Positions 54,466 to 63,177 are shown, counted from the first letter of the stretch. The stretch: 64,000 bases of DNA from UBA7239 sp035430165 (GCA_035430165.1 DAOMGE010000008.1:14180-78179); one strand, 5' to 3'. Notes: generated by a model from the sequence alone, not told the origin. Made by a program: numbers and translations.

Positions 54466-56210
54466 GGCGTTTTCCCTGCATCCGGCACGATGCGGGTAAA
54501 GCGCAGGTCAGGATCACCACCGAAGCGATGGCGCCTGACATCCTGCAGCGATTTATCCTGCACGTAGACAATACCGGGTTCAGTCAACGGAATGACAGCG
54601 ACATCCTCGTCGATGATCTGCTGCAGGCGACCGAACAGCGTGTTGCGTTCTGCACCGGCTGGCAGGGCAGCGGCCTGTTGCAGCAAGGCGTCATACGCCG
54701 GATTGCGGTACTGCCCGTGGTTATTTTCATTGGCGGAGCCGAGCAGGTCGGCAAAAGTCATCGGGTCGTTGTAATCCGGGCCCCAGGCAGAGAGGGACAA
54801 ATCAAAATCGCCCGCCGCCAGTTTGGCCAGTTTCTGTTTGAAAATCTGTTTGTCGATGATCATCGTCACTCCGAGATTTTCCTGTAACACGCGTTGCAGA
54901 TATTCCGCCTGTCGGATCACCGAGGGTGAATCGTAAACCAGCATGACCAGCGGCGGGATTTTGTCGACACCGAGTTCCTGTTTCGCCTGTTGCAATGCGT
55001 GTCTGGCGGCAACGATATCCGCACCGGAAGCAGGGGAGAGATTGTTATCCGCAATCGCTGCCAGCCACGCCGGAAAAAAACGCGTCGTGGCATGCGTGCC
55101 CGGCGCGGCAATCACTTTATTCACCAGTTCCTGCCGGTTGATAACGAGACTGATGGCGCGGCGCAAATGTTGATTGCGCAGTGCCTTGCCTTCGCGATGA
55201 TTGAATTCGAGATAGGTCAGCATGCCATTGCCAAAATCCTGGATATACAAACGCTGTTGCAAGGCGAGGCGCACGGTATCCTGGCTCAACTCGGCGAGTG
55301 CAATATCACCAGACTGGAACAAGTTGAACAGGGTATTCGGATCATTGGTGATGTGCGGGATATGGATGGCCTGCAACGACACACTGTTTGCATGCCAGTA
55401 GCCGGGATTGCGCTGCAGGGTAAGGCTGGCACCGTGTGTCCATTCCGTGAGCCTGAATGCACCGTTGCACAATAATTTGTCGGCATCCGCGCCGTAACGC
55501 CCTTGCTGTGCGCGATAGAAATCCTCACGCACCGGAAAATAGGTAGGGAAGGTGGTGAGGCTGGCGAAATAGGCCGTGGGTTGTTCCAGTTCAATGCGCA
55601 GGTGCCGGTCATCCTCGACAAATACACCCAGTGCCGATGCAGGCAATTGGCCGCGATGGATTTTTTCTGCATTCTTCAGCGGATACAGGATAAAAGCGTA
55701 GCGCGACGCGGTAGACGGATTCAGTGCAGTTTGCCAGGCAAACAGGAAATCCCTGGCCGTGACCGGTTTGCCATCGCACCAGCGCGCATTGTCGCGCAAG
55801 GTAAAACGCACGGTTGTGCCATCCATCTGCCAGCTTTCTGCCACGCCGCCTGTCAGTGCATCGTTATTGCCTTGTGCATCCGTGGTGTAGGTCAGCAAGC
55901 CTTCCTGTGTGTGCAGCAGGATAAAAAAACTCACGCTGTCGGTGCTGGTGAGACTGTCGAGATCCGGCGGTTCGGTAGTCAGTGCCAGGCGCACGGTGTG
56001 TGTGTCAGCATCCACGGCACTGTCTGCGATGGCCCGACCGGTCATGCTGGTGTTGGCTGCCAGCAAGGCAGCGTATAGCACAGCATGTGACAGCAGGCGT
56101 GGCAACAAGCGTGACAACATGCGTAACAACATACGTAACAACAAGCGGGAACCACGGGAAGACAATCGCAAACGGGACAACCTCGCGCACTGCTGTGCCA
56201 GCCAATTCAT
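54462..56210 (-). CDS. oppA: Oligopeptide-binding periplasmic protein OppA-like
   Basis: A solute-binding protein of the SBP_bac_5 family, about 582 residues, that captures peptides in the periplasm. Typical regions are TEPPDLDSLTSTDSVSFFILLHTQEGLL, VRFTLRDNARWCDGKPVTARDFLFAW and LSAWGPDYNDPMTFADLL. The N-terminus is an unusually long, Arg/Leu-repetitive signal-like segment (RLLLRMLLRMLSRLLPRLLS) before a hydrophobic core. The ATG at 56210 (MNWLAQQ) was chosen; one at 56246 is also possible. It heads the oppABCDF operon and is divergent from gor. Confidence 0.88.
   Translation of the reverse strand: MNWLAQQCARLSRLRLSSRGSRLLLRMLLRMLSRLLPRLLSHAVLYAALLAANTSMTGRAIADSAVDADTHTVRLALTTEPPDLDSLTSTDSVSFFILLHTQEGLLTYTTDAQGNNDALTGGVAESWQMDGTTVRFTLRDNARWCDGKPVTARDFLFAWQTALNPSTASRYAFILYPLKNAEKIHRGQLPASALGVFVEDDRHLRIELEQPTAYFASLTTFPTYFPVREDFYRAQQGRYGADADKLLCNGAFRLTEWTHGASLTLQRNPGYWHANSVSLQAIHIPHITNDPNTLFNLFQSGDIALAELSQDTVRLALQQRLYIQDFGNGMLTYLEFNHREGKALRNQHLRRAISLVINRQELVNKVIAAPGTHATTRFFPAWLAAIADNNLSPASGADIVAARHALQQAKQELGVDKIPPLVMLVYDSPSVIRQAEYLQRVLQENLGVTMIIDKQIFKQKLAKLAAGDFDLSLSAWGPDYNDPMTFADLLGSANENNHGQYRNPAYDALLQQAAALPAGAERNTLFGRLQQIIDEDVAVIPLTEPGIVYVQDKSLQDVRRHRFGGDPDLRFTRIVPDAGKTP
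56098..56157. repeat. 12-bp tandem repeat inside the oppA signal region
   Basis: Units of 12 bp run in tandem: CGTGGCAACAAG, CGTGACAACATG, CGTAACAACATA, CGTAACAACAAG and a degenerate CGGGAACCACGG, with a further weak unit just before 56098. On the minus strand each unit encodes four residues of the L-L-x-R type, so copy changes would keep the oppA frame. Confidence 0.8.
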
Positions 56211-56271
56211 TAACGGATTATGCGAGAATTCCCCACGATCTTCCATGTATCTTCCAGGACAACAGGCAGCG

Positions 56272-57639
56272 ATGAAATTTGAATACGATCTGGTGGTGAT
56301 AGGCGCAGGCTCAGGCGGCGTGCGTGCAGCGCGACTGGCAGCCGGACTGGGCAAGCAGGTGGCTGTGATCGAACGCCAGCGCATGGGTGGCACTTGCGTC
56401 AACGTGGGTTGTATCCCGAAAAAACTTTTCCACTACGCCGCGCAATACGGCAAGGATTTCCACGATGCGGTTGCTTACGGCTGGCGCAGCACCGGCATGC
56501 AGTTTGACTGGGCAACTCTGGTGCGCAACAAGGACAAGGAAATCGCGCGCCTGAATGATATTTATCGCCATCTACTGGTCACTGCCGGTGCAGAGGTGAT
56601 CGAAGGGGAAGGGCAAATCACCGGTGCGCATACAGTGCAGGTGAATGGCAATCGCGTCCTGTCAGCTGAACGCATCCTGATCGCTACCGGTTGTGCGCCG
56701 TGGTTACCTGAGGTTCCCGGTATTGAACTCGCAATCACGTCCAATGAATTTTTTTCCTTGCCAACATTACCTGGCAGCGCTGTGATCGTGGGTGGTGGTT
56801 ATATTGCAGTCGAACTTGCCAGCATCCTGCACAGCCTGGGTGTGCAGAGCAGCTTGCTGCATCGCGGTGATGCGGTGTTACGCGGATTCGATAACGATAT
56901 CCGTCAATTCCTGTTAACGGAAATGCAGAAAACCGGCATCCATTTTTTATTGCAGGAAAACGTCACATCCATCCACGCCAATGCGGATGGCCGCCGATTG
57001 TTGCATTGTGAATCCGGCAAGGTGCTGGACACCGATTGTGTGATCTACGCGACGGGTCGCAAACCGGTACTGGATGCCCTCGGCCTGTCGCATACCCGGG
57101 TGCAGACCTCTGCTGCCGGTTATGTGCAGGTGGATGCCAGTTACCAGACGGCGGAGCCATCCATTTACGCCATTGGCGATGTGGTGGGGCACAAGGAGTT
57201 GACGCCGGTGGCCACGGCGGAAGCGATGCGGTTGGTAGATCTCTGGTACGGCGCAGGCAACAAACCTCCGGTGAATTACGAATTGGTGGCGACGGCAGTT
57301 TTTTCCTCACCGGAAATCGGCACGGTAGGTATCAGTGAAGAGATTGCGGTGGAACGCTTTGGTGATGAGGATATTGTGGTTTTTCTTGCCGATTTTCGTG
57401 CACTGCGTCACACATTGACAGCCTCCACGGAACGTACGCTGATGAAACTGGTCGTACAGAAATCGACAGATCGCGTGCTGGGCTTGCACATGGTTGGCGC
57501 TGATGCCGGTGAAATCACACAAGGTTTCGCCGTTGCCATCCAGATGGGTGCCACCAAGGCGCAATTTGACCAGACGATTGGCATTCATCCGACGGCAGCG
57601 GAGGAATTTGTGACAATGAGAACCGCACGAAAAGTGTGA
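56272..57639 (+). CDS. gor: Glutathione reductase
   Basis: A cytoplasmic flavoprotein disulfide reductase of 455 residues that keeps glutathione reduced with NADPH. FAD binding is by VVIGAGSGGVRAAR, the redox disulfide is in GGTCVNVGCIPKKLF, the NADPH fold begins at VIVGGGYIAVELASIL, and the C-terminal HPTAAEEFV holds the catalytic His-Glu. The frame is open to 55909, antisense to oppA, but family alignment places the start at 56272 (MKFEYDLVVIGAGSGG). The 78 bp after it are A+T-rich with only a weak hairpin. Confidence 0.93.
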   Translation: MKFEYDLVVIGAGSGGVRAARLAAGLGKQVAVIERQRMGGTCVNVGCIPKKLFHYAAQYGKDFHDAVAYGWRSTGMQFDWATLVRNKDKEIARLNDIYRHLLVTAGAEVIEGEGQITGAHTVQVNGNRVLSAERILIATGCAPWLPEVPGIELAITSNEFFSLPTLPGSAVIVGGGYIAVELASILHSLGVQSSLLHRGDAVLRGFDNDIRQFLLTEMQKTGIHFLLQENVTSIHANADGRRLLHCESGKVLDTDCVIYATGRKPVLDALGLSHTRVQTSAAGYVQVDASYQTAEPSIYAIGDVVGHKELTPVATAEAMRLVDLWYGAGNKPPVNYELVATAVFSSPEIGTVGISEEIAVERFGDEDIVVFLADFRALRHTLTASTERTLMKLVVQKSTDRVLGLHMVGADAGEITQGFAVAIQMGATKAQFDQTIGIHPTAAEEFVTMRTARKV

Positions 57640-57717
57640 CTTCGCTCTCACTTGCAGCAATTTCTTTTTATGTCTTTGTTTTAATATATTTTTTGTGCTA
57701 CTTTTTCCAACATCAAC

Positions 57718-58422
57718 ATGTTTTCATGGATTGAATTGTCAATGACATTTTTGATTGTTCTGACTTTCCTTGTTTTTGTTGCCGTTTGCTTTTATGCCCT
57801 GAAAGCAGCTGGCGCTATTAAATGCGACAATAATCCATCCAAAAAACCTGCCTTTTCATACGTGAGGCGAGATTGCTTTTTCACTGCAGCAGAACGTTCA
57901 TTTTTGCAACTGCTGGAAGAGGCGACGGGTAACCAGTTCCGGATTTTTGCCCATGTCCGTCTGGGTGATCTTATTGATGTGGGATCCGGTGAGTCGGAAG
58001 CAGCCAAGTATTTTCAGAATCGTATCAATTCCAAGCACGTCGATTTTGTGCTTTGTGATGCCAGCACGCTGGCTATTGTGGGTGCCATCGAAATCGACGA
58101 TGTGTCCTACGATGACGAGAGAAGAAAAGCCCGCGAAAAATTCATCAATGATGTGCTCGGTAACGCAAAAATCCCCCTCATCCGTTTTTCCGCACTGGGC
58201 AAGTATTCAGACAAAGAGGTCAGGGCGCTGATCCATTCCACACTCGGCTTGCCCGAAGAGGAACCAGCACCAGCAGATCAGCCGTCCCCGGAAGCTCCCG
58301 CGTGCCCGACCTGCAACGGCGAAATGACAATCAGGACAATCAAGTCCGGCGCACACGCTGGCACCCAGCTATGGACCTGCAAAAGCTTCCCGACCTGCAA
58401 GGGCGTCTTACCAGTCAAATAG
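57718..58422 (+). CDS. DUF2726 protein with membrane anchor and topoisomerase-type zinc ribbon
   Basis: A 234-residue protein. One N-terminal span (about 8-32) is followed by a DUF2726 domain (about 45-165; FFTAAERSFLQLLEEATGN, HVDFVLCDASTLAIVGAIEIDD). DUF2726 is related to nuclease-like folds; the acidic residues after VDFVLCD and IEIDD fit that. The C-terminus is a zinc ribbon like those of topoisomerase I (CPTCNGEMTIRTIKSG, CKSFPTCKG). The function is unknown; DNA processing is an inference. It sits between gor and the left junction of the dif-linked element. Confidence 0.8.
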   Translation: MFSWIELSMTFLIVLTFLVFVAVCFYALKAAGAIKCDNNPSKKPAFSYVRRDCFFTAAERSFLQLLEEATGNQFRIFAHVRLGDLIDVGSGESEAAKYFQNRINSKHVDFVLCDASTLAIVGAIEIDDVSYDDERRKAREKFINDVLGNAKIPLIRFSALGKYSDKEVRALIHSTLGLPEEEPAPADQPSPEAPACPTCNGEMTIRTIKSGAHAGTQLWTCKSFPTCKGVLPVK

Positions 58423-58588
58423 GGCAGAGCACAGGCAACAAATCCCCGCTGGCTGCTGATTCCTTCGTCCTGATTGGCATCAAGTCGCCTCTCAATCTCT
58501 GGCCGAATTTCCTTTTTTAAAAATTCGTGCTCAAATGTGCCTCATGGATTTTCAGCAACAGCTGCTTTGGTATCTTCAAATTCGGCGT

Positions 58589-58616
58589 TGTTCGCATAAA
58601 TTACCGTTATGCATGT
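58589..58616 (+). other. Candidate left junction (attL) of a dif-integrated element
   Basis: TGTTCGCATAA (58589-58599) shares its last nine bases (TTCGCATAA) with the XerC arm of the dif site at 63949. It is followed by a different central region (ATTACCG) and a degenerate XerD-like half beginning TTATG. This is what the chromosomal XerC arm joined to a phage-derived half would look like after XerC-mediated insertion. Confidence 0.5.
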
Positions 58617-58628
58617 AAGGAATAAGCA

Positions 58629-59057
58629 ATGAGTCGTTTGAAAAGTATATTTGAGTCGATAGACAAGTATATAAATTATTACATTTCAATTTTTGTAGAG
58701 GAAAAAACCACTAAAGCTTTATTTCAGGCAACAGTAATTTTGGCGGGCTGTTTTCTCATTGGAGCTAAAGACCAAGCCGCTTTTCTTTATCAACAAGATA
58801 TATCAGCTTATGAATCAAAATATCTGATCGAAGAAAAAAATGGAAAAAAGAATCTTAGCGAAATTGTATGTCAGGATCTTACTTCTGGTTACGCAGAATG
58901 TAATATTGCTAAGCACAAAGTTGAGGTTATTGAAAGTTATGAAAAGGCTTTTTCAGCTGTAATGCATCTTATTAAAATACTAATTACCACTTGCAGCATG
59001 GGGTGCATATTGTCATTTGGTTTGCAGCCATATGCATGTAAGCTAAAAAATGCATAA
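58629..59057 (+). CDS. Uncharacterised small membrane protein
   Basis: A 142-residue protein with two likely membrane spans (about 32-48 and 107-130) and a charged middle (YESKYLIEEKNGKKNLSEIVCQD). I recognise no family. AAGGA stands 7 nt before the ATG. The gene is clearly A+T-rich compared with the chromosome to its left. It is the first gene inside the putative element, 120 bp before the DUF4062 gene on the same strand, so a two-gene module with a membrane component is possible. Confidence 0.65.
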   Translation: MSRLKSIFESIDKYINYYISIFVEEKTTKALFQATVILAGCFLIGAKDQAAFLYQQDISAYESKYLIEEKNGKKNLSEIVCQDLTSGYAECNIAKHKVEVIESYEKAFSAVMHLIKILITTCSMGCILSFGLQPYACKLKNA

Positions 59058-59178
59058 CAAGTTACTTAATGACATTGTTTCGCCACTGGACAATCTCCAG
59101 CTGCACGCGCCTCGAAATTTGTACGTGTAAAGTTATCTTTTCGTTTGAGCGCAGCACGAGAGTGTAAGAGGAAATAAA

Positions 59179-60180
59179 ATGGCAAAGCCCAGAATATTTG
59201 TAAGTTCAACATTTTATGATCTTAGGTCAGTGCGTGATGATTTGGATAGGTTTATTCGAAGCATGGGCTATGAGCCTGTAAGGCATGAAAGAGGAAACAT
59301 ATCGTATGGGAATGATGAAAAACCTGAAGCTTATGCATATAGAGAAATTGAGTCATGTGAAGTTTTGGTTTGCATTATTGGCGGAAAATATGGGACCACA
59401 TCATCGGATAGTTTCTATTCAATAACACAGAAAGAACTTAAGACAGCTGTAGATCTTGGCAAGCAAATATATGTGTTTGTTGAGGATGGCGTATTCCATG
59501 AGCATAGATACTATCTTGCAAACAAAGGACTATCAGGCGTTAGATATACAGCCGTAGACAACGAAAAAGTTCATGCTTTTCTTGAAGAGGTGTATGCTTT
59601 ACCAAAGGGAAATCCTGTTTTTTCATTTTCTGTTTCTTCAGATATTACATCGATGCTTAATGAGCAGTGGGCAGGCCTATTTCATAGGCTTTTAAATGAA
59701 TCTTCATCTAAGTCTCAGACCGCTTTAATTGAGGAACTACAGAGAAGCTTGCAAACAGTAGGGCAGCTTGTAAAGTTTCTTTCCGACGAAAAAGGTAAAG
59801 GCCAAGCAGCTATCGAAGAGATACTATTTGCTAATCATCCATTATTTGTCGCATTGAAAGATGTGCTTAAAAACACATACAGGATTTATTTTACTTCTAT
59901 TGGTGAGCTGGATGATTGGCTGTCTACCGCAAAGCTTTATACAAAAGTCGATAAAGAGCTGGAGGATTATAGCGAGTATTTTGAGTGGGAAAGGGTTCTT
60001 GAAATGAGACATGCAACAGAAAGAAGGACGGTATATATTGCAAAAACTCTTTTCACAGAAAAAGGAGATCTAATTGCAATGTCTCCAGCTAATTGGGATA
60101 ACAGTCTTGTAAGATTTGATATAAGGCCACTCCAGAAATCTAAAGACCTGAGTGTGTTTGATGATGATATTCCATTCTAG
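59179..60180 (+). CDS. DUF4062 domain protein
   Basis: A 333-residue protein. The first 115 or so residues are a DUF4062 domain: RIFVSSTFYDLRSVRDDLDRFIRSMGYEP, then EIESCEVLVCIIGGKYG and TQKELKTAVDLGKQIYVFVE. This flavodoxin-like fold is related to TIR-type domains and recurs in bacterial conflict and signalling proteins. The C-terminal 200 residues are helical and unassigned. It is A+T-rich and preceded by AGAGGAAAT. Its 3' end abuts the broken DUF3653-like gene, suggesting insertion there. A defence role is inferred from family and context. Confidence 0.8.
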   Translation: MAKPRIFVSSTFYDLRSVRDDLDRFIRSMGYEPVRHERGNISYGNDEKPEAYAYREIESCEVLVCIIGGKYGTTSSDSFYSITQKELKTAVDLGKQIYVFVEDGVFHEHRYYLANKGLSGVRYTAVDNEKVHAFLEEVYALPKGNPVFSFSVSSDITSMLNEQWAGLFHRLLNESSSKSQTALIEELQRSLQTVGQLVKFLSDEKGKGQAAIEEILFANHPLFVALKDVLKNTYRIYFTSIGELDDWLSTAKLYTKVDKELEDYSEYFEWERVLEMRHATERRTVYIAKTLFTEKGDLIAMSPANWDNSLVRFDIRPLQKSKDLSVFDDDIPF

Positions 60181-60399
60181 AAATTTGATTAACCAGCCGT
60201 TCCAGCCCAATGCATCCAGATTTCCGCCGAGCAATTTGAGCAGCTTGGACGCCCATTCAGGTGCGTAGCCACAGACTTTCCAGCGGTACCAGGTGGCCTT
60301 GCTGATGCCCAGATGCTGGCAGGTTTCCGATACAAAAAAGCCGGCTGATTTGCGGGCTTGTTCAATGTTGTAGAACGCCACGGTCTTACGTTTTGCCAT
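60181..60399 (-). pseudogene. Truncated DUF3653-like phage regulatory protein
   Basis: The ORF starts at 60399 (MAKRKTVAFYNIEQARKSAG) and reads FFVSETCQHLGISKATWYRWKVCGYAPEWASKLLKLLGGN and then GWNGW, the pattern of small phage helix-turn-helix-like DUF3653 proteins in filamentous and other phages. After about residue 73 it continues to 60070 only through antisense of the DUF4062 gene, giving unrelated sequence. The natural C-terminus therefore appears to have been lost at about 60181. A truncated but expressed DNA-binding protein cannot be excluded. Confidence 0.6.
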
Positions 60400-60789
60400 G
60401 CGAGAGCCTCACTGGATTCAACGGGTTAGGCCGGATATAGCCGGAAGGCTCGCCTGATCGCACCCATCAGCCACTTCGCAAACCAGGTACCTACGGATGG
60501 GTGTTGCGTGTTTAATTCCCTATATTTCAACAGGTTAATTATAAATAATCCAATCTTGGTGTTGCTGTTCTTGTAATGCCATTCTGTTGCGCAAACCGAG
60601 CGCCTGCCTCCGCTTCCTCAATTAGTTACATGCCATAAATTATGTGGGGTACTACCAGGCTCACCCCCCAAAAAAAATCCACCTCGCGACCTTGAAATAT
60701 AGGTATAAGACGCAATATATCATTTGCCAGAAAATGGGTTTTGGATCCTGAATGGCTAAAAATTAACCAACTAATAAACACCAATTACA
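60400..60789. other. Intergenic region before the CBASS operon
   Basis: No convincing gene lies in these 390 bp. An interrupted inverted repeat (CACCCATC at 60461-60468 with GATGGGTG at 60496-60503) lies close to the DUF3653-like start and may be a phage control site. TTGAAA at 60692 with TATATC 18 nt later is a possible weak promoter for the CBASS genes. Base composition shifts to A+T-rich after about 60510. Confidence 0.45.
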
Positions 60790-61725
60790 GTGAGTAGAAT
60801 TGTGATCGAGACAAACAATATTCCGTCAGATCAAACTAACCCGAATTACGTCTCGCTTATTCGAGCACGCTACAACACATACAGCATAGCCAAGTTGATA
60901 CAAGGAGTGTTTGTCATTATGTTCATCGCTCTGCCGGTGGCGAGTGCTATGTTAGGTAATTTCGGCGAATTAAAGCCGTATATCGCCTTTACTGGCTTGC
61001 TCTTGCTTTTTCTTGATATCGCTTTATTAGATCAATTCCAGAAGCGTTGTATTAAACGAGGTGCAAAACTTCAGGAAGAGTTTGATACCAAAGTTCTGAA
61101 GCTACCTTGGAATTCATTCGTTGCAGGTGACAACGTCATACCTGAAGATATCCGCAGCTATTCGTCCAAACCGTTGTCCGAAAAGCGCGAGAGGGAAATT
61201 TCTTCTTGGTATGAGAGCTGTGTTGGTGAGGTGCCTATCCACATTGGACGGCTAATCTGTCAACGCACAAACATTCATTACGATCAGAGATTGCGTCGAA
61301 GGTACGGTGGGGGGCTTGTAGCCTTGACCGTTATTGCAGGTTTTATTTTATTGTTTGCCGCACTAAGGATGGATCCAAAATTCTCGGAAGTCATTATGAG
61401 CTTCTTTGTACCTTTCACCCCAATACTATCATGGACCCTTCGTGAACATCGAAAACAATTGGATACAGCCGCTGCGCTTGAGAGGCTCCAGAGCGAGTTT
61501 AAAAAAATGTGGGCTGCTGCTCTTGGTGATGAGTCTCCACAGATGATTGAGATTTATTCACGTCAGCTTCAGGATGCCATCTACCAGCACCGTGCAAGTG
61601 CCTCGCTAATTTTTAATTGGATCTACAGATGCATGAGGAACATAAATGAAGACGAGGCAAACCACGCGGCTAATGAATTAGTCGCTGAAGCCAAAACTGC
61701 TCTGGTACGTAAGGTGGTCATATGA
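60790..61725 (+). CDS. S-4TM family putative pore-forming CBASS effector
   Basis: A 311-residue membrane protein with four predicted spans in two pairs (about 37-55, 63-81, 174-192 and 199-217) and soluble segments between and after them, the layout of the SMODS-associated S-4TM family. When its partner makes a cyclic nucleotide, such effectors are thought to disrupt the inner membrane and kill or arrest the infected cell (family inference). The start is a GTG at 60790 with no clear Shine-Dalgarno; GTG at 60802 is an alternative. Its stop overlaps the CD-NTase start as ATGA. Confidence 0.82.
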   Translation: MSRIVIETNNIPSDQTNPNYVSLIRARYNTYSIAKLIQGVFVIMFIALPVASAMLGNFGELKPYIAFTGLLLLFLDIALLDQFQKRCIKRGAKLQEEFDTKVLKLPWNSFVAGDNVIPEDIRSYSSKPLSEKREREISSWYESCVGEVPIHIGRLICQRTNIHYDQRLRRRYGGGLVALTVIAGFILLFAALRMDPKFSEVIMSFFVPFTPILSWTLREHRKQLDTAAALERLQSEFKKMWAAALGDESPQMIEIYSRQLQDAIYQHRASASLIFNWIYRCMRNINEDEANHAANELVAEAKTALVRKVVI

Positions 61726-63173
61726 AGCTTTTAGGCCACTTTAAAACATTCCTTGAAGACAACGTAGACCTGAATCAGAGCCGGATTGATCAACTTACTG
61801 ATAGCATTGAAGCAGTGAAAAAAGCCATTAAAGAGAGTGACTGGAAGCCGAAAATCATTCAGTTCTCTCCTCAGGGATCATGGGCTCACAAAACAATTAT
61901 TAAGCCACTTCCCGATAAGGAGTACGATGCAGATTTAATGGTGTTTGTTGAATCAGTTGATGGCTGGGAGGCAAAAGATTACATCAACAAACTCTATGCT
62001 GCTTTGGAAGCGACTGCTACATATAAAGGAAAATTACGGTGCTACTCGCATTGCATAACCATTGAGTATGCGGGTGTACGCCGCATTGATATTGCTCCAG
62101 TGATACGAGATCGCCAATTCGCGAATTGTGATGAAGTTTGCAATAGAATTTCGAACAAATTCGAGGTTAGTGCACCTGAAGCGTACACAAATTGGGTCGT
62201 GCACAAAAACTCTATTGCCGGTGGCAATGACTTGCGAAAGGTTACGCGTCTTTTAAAGTACATGCGTGATATCAAGGGAAATTTTATTTGTCCCTCCTTC
62301 CTTCTTACAACTTTGCTGGGATGCCGCATCTTGGATGGTGAAAAAGGGGCAGCTGTTTTCGCTGATACCCCAACAGCGCTAAAGACCCTTCTTGGTCGTT
62401 TAGACGATTGGCTTCAGGCTAATTCTACTTTGCCTGAAGTAAGAAATCCGGTTCTTTATTCAGAAGTTCAAAGCAGTGCCTGGAATGATGCACAGTATTC
62501 TAACTTCAGAGAAAAAATAAACTTGTATCGTGGATGGGTTGATGAAGCCTATGACGAGGAAGATAAAGATGAATCCATTGGAAAATGGCGACGAGTATTT
62601 GGCGATGACTTCGCACGCGGTGAAACAAAAGAAGCAGCCTCACGCATTAGCGAATCTACTACTGAATATTTGGCAGGTACTATTGTCGTAGCAGGCCATT
62701 TCAAGGATCTGGTTGATTGGGTTAAGCAAGCTGGTATTCAGGTTGTTCCAGAAAGGTTACGTCGTTTGCCACACATTGAGCGCCCTAAGTGGCGGTCGGC
62801 AAAGACAAATATTTTCATAAGGGTGTCTACTCAACTTTTGACAGGTCATTATGGATCGGTAATTCGTCCTATAAATTCTGGAGAGCCACTCCAACCGAAC
62901 TATTCGCTCCGTTTTACAGCTTCCACATCTACAGGTCTTCCGTTCTCAACTAATGATTACAACATCAAATGGCGTGTAACGAACACGGATAAAGCTGCGT
63001 ATACGGCCGGCGCTCTTCGTGGAGATTATTACAATAGTGATTCAAGTACACCCATGAGTAGGGTAGAGGATTTATCTTACAGAGGGGTTCACTTTGTGGA
63101 GGCATTCCTAATTCGAAAGGCTGATAATAAATTGGCTGGGCAATCAGATCCATTTTATGTTGTCATTGAATGA
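61722..63173 (+). CDS. CBASS cyclic-oligonucleotide synthase (CD-NTase, SMODS) with C-terminal sensor domain
   Basis: A 483-residue nucleotidyltransferase that should make a cyclic di- or trinucleotide on phage infection. The G-S motif is SPQGSW (G52, S53), the two metal-binding Asp are D69 and D71 in EYDADLMVFV, and the third is D123 in RRIDIAPV, so the active site is complete. The NTase core and helical domain extend to about 340. The last 130 residues (from about 350, IERPKWRSAKTNIF to FVEAFLIRKADN) match the adenylyl/guanylyl-cyclase-SMODS C-terminal sensor type. No Cap2/Cap3 or HORMA/TRIP13 genes are adjacent, so this is a minimal (type I) CBASS. Confidence 0.88.
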   Translation: MKLLGHFKTFLEDNVDLNQSRIDQLTDSIEAVKKAIKESDWKPKIIQFSPQGSWAHKTIIKPLPDKEYDADLMVFVESVDGWEAKDYINKLYAALEATATYKGKLRCYSHCITIEYAGVRRIDIAPVIRDRQFANCDEVCNRISNKFEVSAPEAYTNWVVHKNSIAGGNDLRKVTRLLKYMRDIKGNFICPSFLLTTLLGCRILDGEKGAAVFADTPTALKTLLGRLDDWLQANSTLPEVRNPVLYSEVQSSAWNDAQYSNFREKINLYRGWVDEAYDEEDKDESIGKWRRVFGDDFARGETKEAASRISESTTEYLAGTIVVAGHFKDLVDWVKQAGIQVVPERLRRLPHIERPKWRSAKTNIFIRVSTQLLTGHYGSVIRPINSGEPLQPNYSLRFTASTSTGLPFSTNDYNIKWRVTNTDKAAYTAGALRGDYYNSDSSTPMSRVEDLSYRGVHFVEAFLIRKADNKLAGQSDPFYVVIE

Positions 63174-63177
63174 TTGA

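Noticed and set aside
56086..56157. CRISPR-like repeat array
   Set aside because: The units are 12 bp, contiguous and without spacers, and they encode part of oppA, so this is a minisatellite.
55909..56271. N-terminal extension of gor over the antisense of oppA
   Set aside because: Family alignment and the typical start MKFEYDLVVIGAG place the start at 56272; the extension is low-complexity antisense of the oppA signal region.
57640..57670. Terminator after gor
   Set aside because: Only a 5-bp stem with a mismatch (AAGTG/CACTT) and a distant T-rich stretch; too weak to list.
60633..60655. CATAAATTATG near 60640 as an alternative left dif-like junction
   Set aside because: It has the inner bases of both Xer arms but no central spacer between them, and the outer bases do not match. 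The site at 58589 fits the geometry far better.
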